A stretch of 64,000 nucleotides of DNA, from positions 1,426,001 to 1,490,000 of the forward strand of contig OZ244069.1 of assembly GCA_965215575.1 (NCBI GenBank), in the 5' to 3' direction. The notes under the pieces were generated by a model. That model ran no database searches. It was not told where the DNA came from and saw only the letters and a program-made list of their open reading frames with translations. Made by a program: the position numbers and the translations under genes. Positions 42,648-49,859 of the stretch are shown here, piece after piece (positions within the stretch are counted from its first letter, which is position 1; each line of letters starts with the position of its first letter). The DNA is from VXPW01 sp965215575 (GTDB lineage Bacteria; Pseudomonadota; Alphaproteobacteria; TMED109).

Positions 42648-43724
42648 ATGCGAAACATGTTCCGGTCTTTCTTTCTGAGTTTCGTTGTCGTCGCGCTCCT
42701 TGGGGCGCTGCCGGTGACTCCCGGCGAAGCGGCCGAGCGAACCGACTTTCGGGTAGCTTGGTCGATCTATGTCGGCTGGATGCCCTGGGATTACGCCGAA
42801 AGGTCTGGAATCCTGCAGAAGTGGGCCGACAAGTACGAAATCGAGATCGAGCTGACCCAAGTCAACGACTACGTCGAATCGATCAATCAGTACACAGCCG
42901 GTACGTTTGATGGCGTTGTGCTGACGAATATGGACGCGTTGAGCATTCCTGCCGGCAGCGGGGTCGATACGACCGCCTTGATTGTCGGCGACTTTTCCAA
43001 TGGCAATGACGGGTTGGTCGGGAAGGGCGATTTGTCGCTGTCCGGACTTGCGCGCCGGTCAGTCAATCTCGTGGAGTTGTCCGTCTCGCACTACCTGCTG
43101 GCCCGAGCCCTCGAATCCGTCTCGTTCCAGGAAAGGGATCTCACCGTCGTGAATACGTCGGATGCGGACATAGTGGCCGCGTTCGTGACCGACGATGTCG
43201 AGGCGGCCGTGACCTGGAATCCGTTATTGAGCACGATTCTGGAGAGACCGGATGCGACCCTCTTGTACGACTCCTCAAGGATTCCGGGCGAGATCATCGA
43301 CATGTTGGCGGTGAATACCGAAACCCTCGCGGATAATCCGAAGCTGGGGAAGGCGCTCACAGGGGCCTGGTACGAAACCCTGGCGGTGATGATGCGGGAC
43401 GACGCGCAAGGGCGCGAGGCCCGTACCATGATGGGAGAGGCGTCCGGCACGGACTTGGCTGGCTACGATGCACAGCTGGCAACAACCAAGATGTTTTTCG
43501 AGCCTGCGGGCGCCGTTGCCTTCGTAACCAGTCCCGAGCTGGCTGGCACGATGGACGTGGTCCGCAATTTCCTGTTCCGGCACGGGATCCTCGGGGTCGG
43601 GGCAGCATCCCCGGACGCCATCGGAATCGCCTTCCCGGACGGTGCGATTCTTGGTGACGCGTCCAACGTCAAGCTGCGCTTCGATTCGACCTTCATGCGG
43701 ATGGCTGCCGACCGCGAAATCTGA
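42648..43724 (+). CDS. NitT/TauT-type ABC substrate-binding protein, guanidine/urea-linked
   Basis: A 358-residue periplasmic binding protein with a signal peptide (FRSFFLSFVVVALLGALPV). FRVAWSIYVGWMPWDYAERS, YVESINQYTAGTFDGVVLTN and DDVEAAVTWNPLLSTI place it with the NrtA/TauA-related proteins found next to urea carboxylase or guanidine hydrolase genes. ATG at 42648 has a GGGGGA ribosome binding site; a GTG at 42636 is the alternative. First gene of a five-gene operon with permease, ATPase and hydrolase, so its ligand is probably guanidine or a related cation (inference from context). Confidence 0.82.
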   Translation: MRNMFRSFFLSFVVVALLGALPVTPGEAAERTDFRVAWSIYVGWMPWDYAERSGILQKWADKYEIEIELTQVNDYVESINQYTAGTFDGVVLTNMDALSIPAGSGVDTTALIVGDFSNGNDGLVGKGDLSLSGLARRSVNLVELSVSHYLLARALESVSFQERDLTVVNTSDADIVAAFVTDDVEAAVTWNPLLSTILERPDATLLYDSSRIPGEIIDMLAVNTETLADNPKLGKALTGAWYETLAVMMRDDAQGREARTMMGEASGTDLAGYDAQLATTKMFFEPAGAVAFVTSPELAGTMDVVRNFLFRHGILGVGAASPDAIGIAFPDGAILGDASNVKLRFDSTFMRMAADREI

Positions 43725-43750
43725 CCGCGTGTTGGCACGTCCGCCGAACC

Positions 43751-44581
43751 ATGGCTGGGTGGACCACCGGGGGGCGACGGTTCTTGAATCGTCGCCCGCG
43801 TCGGCCGGAGAGCGTGGTGCTCGCCGCACTTCCGTTCGTTCTGGTGGTCATCGCGTATCTGGTCGGATCGGATCTCCGTCTGGCGGAAAACCCGAATGAC
43901 AAGCTCATGCCGTCGGCAAGCACCCTTGTGGACTCCATTGAACGGCTCGCGTTCACTAGGGATCCCCGCTCGGGCCACATCCTCTTGTGGGCGGACACGG
44001 CAGCGAGCGGGCTCCGTCGCCTTGCCGGCATTGCCATCGCAGCCACTGCCGGCCTTGTGGTTGGCGTGGCCACCGGCCTGATCCCGTATGTCCGTGTCGG
44101 CTGGTCATCGTTTCTGACTGTTGTTTCGGCCATCCCGCCGCTTGCCGTGTTGCCCATCCTGTTCATTGTCGTCGGTCTGGGGGAGACCGCCAAGATCACT
44201 CTGATCGTGATCGGGATCGCTCCGTTTATCGCCCGCGATATCGCGTTGAAGGTAGAGGCAATCCCGCACGAGCAAATGATCAAAGTGCAGACACTGGGGG
44301 CGTCGACCTGGACTGTCATCACGCGTGTGGTGGTACCCCAGATGCTTCCCCACCTTGTCAATGCGGTGCGCCTGTCGCTGGGGTCCGCCTGGCTGTTCCT
44401 GATCGCGAGCGAGGCCATCGCCTCTACCGAGGGCCTTGGCTATCGCATTTTCCTTGTACGCCGATACCTCGCCATGGAGGTGATCCTCCCCTACGTGGCA
44501 TGGATCACGTTGCTGGCGTTCGTGCTGGACGCTGTCCTCAAGCGTGGCTCGGCGCGCCTCTTCCGGTGGGCGCACCCGTGA
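43751..44581 (+). CDS. NitT/TauT-type ABC permease
   Basis: A 276-residue membrane protein with six predicted helices (LAALPFVLVVIAYLVGSDL, GLVVGVATGLIPYV) and the EAA-type loop MIKVQTLGASTWTVITRVVV that docks the ATPase. The C-terminal GYRIFLVRRYLAMEVILPYV is typical of the TauC/SsuC group. 26 bp after the binding protein; its stop overlaps the ATPase GTG. Confidence 0.88.
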   Translation: MAGWTTGGRRFLNRRPRRPESVVLAALPFVLVVIAYLVGSDLRLAENPNDKLMPSASTLVDSIERLAFTRDPRSGHILLWADTAASGLRRLAGIAIAATAGLVVGVATGLIPYVRVGWSSFLTVVSAIPPLAVLPILFIVVGLGETAKITLIVIGIAPFIARDIALKVEAIPHEQMIKVQTLGASTWTVITRVVVPQMLPHLVNAVRLSLGSAWLFLIASEAIASTEGLGYRIFLVRRYLAMEVILPYVAWITLLAFVLDAVLKRGSARLFRWAHP

Positions 44582-45393
44582 GCGCGCCCCCGGAAGGCGC
44601 CCTCGCGGTACGGAATCTCTGGCACGGCTATGGCCCCAAACGGGTCTTGGAAAACATTAACCTCGACATCGCGCCAGGAAGCTTCTGCTCGATTATTGGC
44701 GCCAGCGGCTGCGGCAAGAGCACCTTCTTGCGTCTGCTGCTTTCCCAGGAACGTCCCGAGCAGGGCCGGATCACCCTTGATGGAGCCCCTCTGCCAGCCG
44801 AGCCAGGTCCCGACCGCGGCGTAGTGTTCCAGCGCTTTACGGTTCTGCCCCATCTCACCGTTCTGGCCAACACCATGCTTGGGCCAGCGTTCGCCGAGGC
44901 TCCCTGGTCCGGCGTCCTGTTCGGCTCCAAACGGATGCAAGCTCGCGAAAAGGCTCTCGCGCTGCTCGAACGCGTCGGGCTCGTCCATGTGCGAGACGCT
45001 TACCCAAAGGAGTTGTCCGGGGGCATGCAGTAACGGTAGGCGCTGGCACAGGCGTTGATGACCAACCCGCGGATTCTTCTGCTTGACGAGCCGTTCGGAG
45101 CTCTTGACCTCGGGACCCGCTCCGCCATGCACGAACTCCTCGTCTCCCTCTGGGAGCGCACCTGCATGACTGTCCTGATGGTGACCCACGACCTGGAGGA
45201 AGGCTTCCGCCTCGCAAAGCGGGTCATTGTGCTCAGCAAGACCCGATGGGACCCGCAGGAGCCAGACGCGTTCGGCGCGACGGTTGCCGAAGACCTGGTC
45301 CTCGAGGGAGCCGACTCGCGGATCGGGGGTATCCAGAGGGTTTCGGCAATTCTGCGACGTACATCGCCCATCACAGGAGAGGTACCATCTTGA
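44578..45393 (+). pseudogene. NitT/TauT-type ABC ATPase interrupted by two in-frame stops
   Basis: The reading frame is otherwise a complete ATPase: Walker A GASGCGKST near residue 40, Q-loop VVFQRFTVLPHL, signature LSGGMQ, then TAA (45031-45033), CGG and TAG (45037-45039). The same frame goes on with ALAQALMTNPRILLLDEPFG (Walker B), ALDLGTRSAMHE and the switch His region LMVTHDLEEG to a natural stop at 45393. Relatives read LSGGMQQRVALAQAL, so the stops stand for Gln and for a Val/Gln position; CAA-to-TAA and CAG-to-TAG are single transitions. As read, the product ends before Walker B and cannot power transport. Confidence 0.85.
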
Positions 45394-45462
45394 TGACTCC
45401 GTCCTTGGATTTCACTCGCCCGCAGCGACAAGTCCGCCAAGCGCCCGAACCTGCAGCCGTGC

Positions 45463-46662
45463 ATGGTCGGCGTCCTCTTCCGGGTGCACAACGCCAGCAC
45501 CACCCCGATTTCGACAAGCTCCGCCTCAAGGGCTGGCAGGCCGCTCGCAAGGAGGAGTCATTGCCCGGACGAGCAATGGAAAGCGGAGCAGGCCTGGGCA
45601 CTGCGGGTCGGCCTGACAGGCGCCGATTCGCTCGACGATCGGAGCATTCCGACGTTTGCGCGCGGCGAACTTCCGCATTACGCCGGAATCAACACGTTTC
45701 TGAAGGCTCCATACCTCGAGGACGTTCGCGATGTCGAGCGGTACGACGCCGCGGTGCTCGGCGTGCCTTTCGACGGCGGCACCACGTACCGGCCGGGAAC
45801 CCGCTTTGGCCCCCAGGGTATTCGGCGAATCTCGGCCCTTTACACGCCGTACAACTACGAAATGGGCGTGGATCTGCGCGAGCAGATGACCCTCTGCGAT
45901 GTGGGGGACGTGTTCACGATTCCGGCGAATCTCGAAAAAACCTTCGATCAGATCAGCCGGGCCGTGGCCCACGTGTTTTCGAGTGGTGCGCTGCCGATCA
46001 TCGTGGGAGGCGATCATTCGATTGGCTTCCCGACCGTGCGCGGGATTGCCCAGTGCACCTCCAAGCGTATCGGGATCGTGCATTTCGACAGGCACGCCGA
46101 CATCCAGGAGAAAGATCTGGATGAGCGGATGCACACAACGCCCTGGTTTCACGCAACCAACCTGCCGAACGTCCCGGCGACGAACCTCGTGCAGATCGGA
46201 ATCGGCGGCTGGCAGGTGCCGAGGGAGGCCGTGGCGGAGGCGCGCAAACGGAACACCACCATCATTTCGATGCGCGATGTCGAAGAACTGGGTGTGGACC
46301 GGATCAGCGAGATCGCCCTGGAGATCGCCTGGAAGGATGCCGACGCCGTGTACATGAGTTTCGACATCGATTCCATCGACTGTGGCTTCGTACCCGGAAC
46401 GGGCTGGCCCGAGCCGGGCGGTTTCCTGCCTCGGGAAGCGCTCGCGCTGGTCGGAAAGGTCGCTGCCGAAGGATTGTGCGGAATGGAAGTCGTGGAGGTC
46501 TCACCACCTTATGACACTTCTGACATCACCTCCCTGATGGCTACCCGGCTGATCGTCGACGTGCTCGGAACGCTCGTGTCACACCACAAGCTCGGCAACC
46601 ACAAGCCGTTGATCGACAACCCTGTACGATATGTGCCGCAAGTTCCGGGAAAACAGCCATGA
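45463..46662 (+). CDS. gdmH: Guanidine hydrolase-like (GdmH) arginase-family enzyme
   Basis: A 399-residue ureohydrolase with the long, GdmH-type pattern HYAGINTFLKAPYLEDVR, TTYRPGTRFGPQGIRRIS and DERMHTTPWFHAT rather than agmatinase sequence. Metal ligands H185 (GGDHS), D209/H211/D213 (FDRHAD), D301/D303 (SFDIDSID) are all present; GTGWPEPGG with W315 lines the small guanidine pocket in this family. GdmH is nickel-dependent and splits guanidine into urea and ammonium. The first 36 or so residues are off-frame: an extra G near 45565 separates them from the leader FDKLRLKGWQAARKEESLP, whose frame reaches back to the ATG at 45393. It overlaps the next gene by 4 bp. Confidence 0.82.
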   Translation: MVGVLFRVHNASTTPISTSSASRAGRPLARRSHCPDEQWKAEQAWALRVGLTGADSLDDRSIPTFARGELPHYAGINTFLKAPYLEDVRDVERYDAAVLGVPFDGGTTYRPGTRFGPQGIRRISALYTPYNYEMGVDLREQMTLCDVGDVFTIPANLEKTFDQISRAVAHVFSSGALPIIVGGDHSIGFPTVRGIAQCTSKRIGIVHFDRHADIQEKDLDERMHTTPWFHATNLPNVPATNLVQIGIGGWQVPREAVAEARKRNTTIISMRDVEELGVDRISEIALEIAWKDADAVYMSFDIDSIDCGFVPGTGWPEPGGFLPREALALVGKVAAEGLCGMEVVEVSPPYDTSDITSLMATRLIVDVLGTLVSHHKLGNHKPLIDNPVRYVPQVPGKQP

Positions 46663-47081
46663 GTCACCATCGAGTGCTCCCGCCCGGCCATAACGACCCG
46701 TTCGACGCCAAGGGCACCCATCTGCACTCGCATCCGCGCGGCCGGGTCGAAGCCGAGTCGCAGGACGAGGTAGACCTTCTTGCGGAGACGTTCGTCGCGG
46801 GGTACGAGAAGGCCGATGACAAGATCGGGTTTCTCAGGCTTTCCGGAATCCCGTTTGAACCCCCGGATGCAGACGGAGGACCTGTTCTCAAGCTGGTGGA
46901 GGTCCGGCGACTGGATTGTGATCAGGTTGGCTCTGCATCGCCCGGATTCGGCAGCCGGGAGCTTGTGTATCACCCGTTCACGAAAGACATGGTCGGACGG
47001 CGGACCGAGATTTCTCTCGTGTTCGTTTCTCTGGAACAGCGTCGCGTCGTCTCACTTCGAGCCCTCCTTGCAGGAGGCTAG
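46659..47081 (+). CDS. Unrecognised small protein coupled to the guanidine hydrolase
   Basis: A 140-residue protein whose ATG overlaps the gdmH stop by 4 bp. The N-terminus is His-rich (MSHHRVLPPGHND, GTHLHSHPRG), followed by an acidic helix (SQDEVDLLAETFVAGYEKAD) and a beta-rich half. No signal peptide, no cysteine motif apart from one Cys. In Synechocystis the guanidine hydrolase operon carries HypA/HypB-like nickel chaperones; none is seen here and this gene takes that place, so a metal-delivery role is an idea only. Its TAG is the CTAG at the left edge of a MITE. Confidence 0.6.
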   Translation: MSHHRVLPPGHNDPFDAKGTHLHSHPRGRVEAESQDEVDLLAETFVAGYEKADDKIGFLRLSGIPFEPPDADGGPVLKLVEVRRLDCDQVGSASPGFGSRELVYHPFTKDMVGRRTEISLVFVSLEQRRVVSLRALLAGG

Positions 47082-47232
47082 CAGCCTGTCGGACTTAGGA
47101 CCTCAGATTATGGTAAGTCTTTGATTATTCTGTGTTTATCTTTTCAACCTTGGAATGCGTCGATTCACGAATATCTTTATCTTTCAACACTTTACGAAAA
47201 CAGTGCCCGCTAAGTCCGACAGGCTGCTAGCC
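47076..47232. mobile_element. MITE-like element with perfect 23-bp inverted ends
   Basis: GGCTAGCAGCCTGTCGGACT (from 47076, continuing TAG) is repeated inverted at 47210-47232. The 111 bp between are AT-rich and non-coding, unlike the surrounding DNA. CTAG at both edges may be the target duplication. It would fold into a long hairpin in RNA and can end transcription of the guanidine operon. Confidence 0.75.
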
Positions 47233-47262
47233 CGCCCGAACGGATCATTCACACGGGTTCAA

Positions 47263-47901
47263 TTAGTGCTGGTGAGGGACCTCGACTTCCGCCGAGGCAT
47301 CAACCTCCAGGTCCTCTGGGAATTCCGGCATCGGCTCTCCCGCCAGGGCCAACTGGACGCCTTGGTGCACCGGGACGGGCAGGCCCGCCGGTTCGCTGGC
47401 TTGATCGTACTCCGTAAACGTCTGCGTCAGGATCCAGGCATGCGCGTCCGGAAAGGAACTGCGTACGCACAGCACATGATCGCCAAATTGGGCGAGCGCC
47501 TGGAGTTCGGGGACGGCCAGCGCAAACGGAGGGTCGCCGCGCATCAGCGCTTCGGCATCCGCAAGCGACAGTAAAACGACCTTCAGCTGGTCGGTGGCCA
47601 CCAGATCCGCGAGCCGTTGAAGCGTTCGCGCTCGAGCCACCTGCGCACTGGCCTCGGGCAGTTCCTCGTTGAGGAACGCCTGGATCGCCTTGGCCTTGGG
47701 ATAGCTTTCGGAGTCCTCGCGCGACGCGCCGATCACGAGATGGCGCTGGCGGTAGATCTTCCACTGTCGGTAGGGCGTGTGAGCCCAAGCTGGAACGACT
47801 CCGAGGACTCCGGCGAGAAAGGCTCCGAGGAGCGCGCGCCGGGTGGCGCGTGCTCCTCGGGAGCAATGAATCTCAGTTCCGGAACTTGTCGAACACGTCA
47901 A
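47263..47901 (-). CDS. Secreted binding-protein-like protein next to formamidase
   Basis: A 212-residue protein with an N-terminal hydrophobic signal (ALLGAFLAGVLGVVPAWA, preceded by RATRR). The mature part (RHLVIGASREDSESYPKAKA, LPEASAQVARARTLQRLADL, QLKVVLLSLADAEALMRGDP) resembles one lobe of TAXI/TRAP-type solute-binding proteins; no membrane subunits are present. It overlaps the 3' end of the formamidase. Start codon uncertain (a TTG at 47901; a later start is possible). Confidence 0.6.
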   Translation of the reverse strand: MTCSTSSGTEIHCSRGARATRRALLGAFLAGVLGVVPAWAHTPYRQWKIYRQRHLVIGASREDSESYPKAKAIQAFLNEELPEASAQVARARTLQRLADLVATDQLKVVLLSLADAEALMRGDPPFALAVPELQALAQFGDHVLCVRSSFPDAHAWILTQTFTEYDQASEPAGLPVPVHQGVQLALAGEPMPEFPEDLEVDASAEVEVPHQH

Positions 47902-49141
47902 GGTTCAAGACCGCGCTGACGATGTAGTTCGGCACGTCGACGACCTGCCCGACCCGGAGGTCGACGGCAACGCTGGCCAGGATGTAGGCCTGCTCGCGCG
48001 TCATCCCGTGCTCGGACTGGATGTAGTCGAGCATCTGGATGAGTGCGTGCCGCGCGGCGAGGGTGAGGTCCTCGCTCAGGTTCTCGAGCGCCCCGATCTT
48101 CTGCGATTCGAGGTAGGTCACGTAGATCGGGACCTCGCCCGCCGACTTGAGTGGAAGCCCGATCGTTTGGTGGAACCGGGTCGGCTCGATGTCACGAATC
48201 TCGTCGTTGCCCGAGACGTGGGGCGCCACCATCCGGGCGGCGCCGCCCTCGACGATGCGGGTCCGCACCGTCACCACGGCGCCGATCTCGATCGCCGTGC
48301 CGGAGACCTCGCCGTCGCCCTGGGCATAGTGCACGTCGCCAGCGAACAGGCCGCAGCCGTCCACGAAGCAGGGGAAGGTGATCTTGGTGCCGACCTGCAT
48401 CTGCTGCACGTCCATGTTGCCGCCGTTCTCGCGGGGCGGGATCGTGCGCAGGCAGTCCGCGCTGTGGCTTCCCTCCGGTCCGCAGACCGCGGCCGGCTGG
48501 GCGCCGACCGGCTGGGGAGTGAGTGCGATGCCGCCGGCCTCTGCCAGCGCTGCTTCACGCGCCTTCCAGGCCTGCACCTCGGACTCACCGGGCAGCACGC
48601 CGATCGAGCCGGGGAACGCCTCGTAGGGCACCGTCACTCCTGGCATCTGGTCCGACACGGCGCCGCGCGGCGTGTTCTTCCAGTTCACGATGTAGGGCTC
48701 GGTGTAGAGGTCGCGCAGGAACCCGAACCCCGGCACGATCAGCGTGTACCCGTACTGGTCGGGCGCGATCGCGAGGAGTTCCACTTCCAGCGCATCCCCG
48801 CGCTTTGCCCCGTTGATGTGTACGGGTCCGGTCATCGGATGCACGAGGTTGAGGTCGACCGCTGCGAGGTCGTCGGCAATCGAGTCGACCGTAAGGTCGG
48901 AGTCGAGGGCGTCGCGCGTGTGCAACACGATAAATTGGCCCGGGTCCGCATGCGCCACCGCCGGAATGGCCGGGTGGTAGCGGTTCATGCAGTTCGGGTC
49001 ATCGGCGCAGTGGTCGCCCGCCTTGGTGACGACGACCTCCGTCGCCCATTTGGAATCGGTGGTATCGGCTCGGGCCGTAAACGCGGCGGCGAGCGCGGCG
49101 GTGAGAAGCAACGGGAGCAAGGCCCGCATGTACATGGGCAA
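47873..49141 (-). CDS. Secreted acetamidase/formamidase
   Basis: A 422-residue FmdA/AmdA-family amidohydrolase with a signal peptide (RALLPLLLTAALAAAFTARA). Seen: HPAIPAVAHADPGQFIVLHT, the NLVHPMTGPVHINGAKRGDA block, WKNTPRGA, PGSIGVLPGESE, PPRENGGNMDVQQMQVGTK and GLFAGDVHYAQGDGEVSGTA, all conserved in formamidases. It frees ammonia from short amides, here in the periplasm. A broken second copy of its 3' half lies at 35980-36547. Confidence 0.88.
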   Translation of the reverse strand: MPMYMRALLPLLLTAALAAAFTARADTTDSKWATEVVVTKAGDHCADDPNCMNRYHPAIPAVAHADPGQFIVLHTRDALDSDLTVDSIADDLAAVDLNLVHPMTGPVHINGAKRGDALEVELLAIAPDQYGYTLIVPGFGFLRDLYTEPYIVNWKNTPRGAVSDQMPGVTVPYEAFPGSIGVLPGESEVQAWKAREAALAEAGGIALTPQPVGAQPAAVCGPEGSHSADCLRTIPPRENGGNMDVQQMQVGTKITFPCFVDGCGLFAGDVHYAQGDGEVSGTAIEIGAVVTVRTRIVEGGAARMVAPHVSGNDEIRDIEPTRFHQTIGLPLKSAGEVPIYVTYLESQKIGALENLSEDLTLAARHALIQMLDYIQSEHGMTREQAYILASVAVDLRVGQVVDVPNYIVSAVLNLDVFDKFRN

Positions 49142-49331
49142 TTCAGCCTCCTCGACGCCGCCTTCCTGGCGGCGTATTCAGGGTCCCGCAACGCTCGCGG
49201 TGAGAGGGGGCCGAACCTTCGCGCCCGCATCGGGCGGGACTGACATGCACCTGCCGAGTAACGCAGCGGCGGACTCGGCATACTCGCACCCGACCGTTGC
49301 AATGCCAGACCTTAGCACACGCCGGCTCGCA

Positions 49332-49355
49332 ATAGTTGACTTAATTGGTCTTGAT
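49332..49355 (+). promoter_or_regulatory. IscR/SufR-type operator overlapping the suf promoter
   Basis: ATAGTTGACTTAATTGGTCTTGAT fits the IscR type-1 pattern (ATA-YY-GACT...AGTC) with GACT and GGTC half-sites; TTGACT (49336-49341) doubles as the -35 box. It lies 46 bp before the sufR ATG. Read in two parts: ATAGTTGACTTA then ATTGGTCTTGAT. Binding of the Rrf2 protein would block the promoter when Fe-S clusters are plentiful. Confidence 0.6.
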
Positions 49356-49400
49356 TACTAAGTGTGTGGTGTCGACCCACTGGAGGGGGAGGAAGATCCC

Positions 49401-49859
49401 ATGCTCCGTGTCAGTCGGCTCGCGGACTACGCAGTTCTGCTAGCAGAGCGAATGGCCCGCGAGCCAGCACGTACATTTACAGCTGCAGCCTTGGCCCGGG
49501 ACACGCATCTTCCCGCGCCGACCGTCACGAAAGTGCTGGCCGCCCTGACCCGCGCCGGACTCGTCGTGTCGCAACGCGGACCGGGAGGTGGCTACCGGAG
49601 CGAGCGTACCGCCGCCGAGATCTCGGTCGGCGCCGTGATCTCCGCCATCGACGGACCCATTGCGCTCACCGTCTGCTCCGAGGGAAACGACGCCTGCGAC
49701 CTGATGGAGATTTGCCCGTCGGCGGCAAACTGGCAGCGCATCAACGACGCCGTGCGGTCCACCCTCGAGGGAATCTCGCTCGAAGAGCTGACCGGCGACC
49801 ATGTCGACTTCCGGCTGCCCACGCTTCACGTTGCGGCAACGCCGGAGATGGTCCAGTGA
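49401..49859 (+). CDS. sufR: Rrf2-family Fe-S assembly regulator (SufR/IscR-like)
   Basis: A 152-residue winged-helix repressor: MLRVSRLADYAVLLAERMAR, PAPTVTKVLAALTRAGLVVS, GPGGGY wing. Three cysteines C92, C99 and C105 (CSEGNDACDLMEIC) would hold a cluster that reports Fe-S supply. GGAGGGGGAGGAAG precedes the ATG; a GTG further upstream has no such site. It heads the suf operon, as in many proteobacteria, and its stop overlaps the sufB GTG. Confidence 0.88.
   Translation: MLRVSRLADYAVLLAERMAREPARTFTAAALARDTHLPAPTVTKVLAALTRAGLVVSQRGPGGGYRSERTAAEISVGAVISAIDGPIALTVCSEGNDACDLMEICPSAANWQRINDAVRSTLEGISLEELTGDHVDFRLPTLHVAATPEMVQ

Noticed and set aside
45031..45039. Stop-codon reassignment (TAA/TAG read as Gln)
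   Set aside because: TAA, TAG and TGA all end well-conserved genes elsewhere in the window.
47076..47232. CRISPR or attachment-site repeat
   Set aside because: Only one inverted pair with no spacers and no integrase nearby; a MITE fits better.
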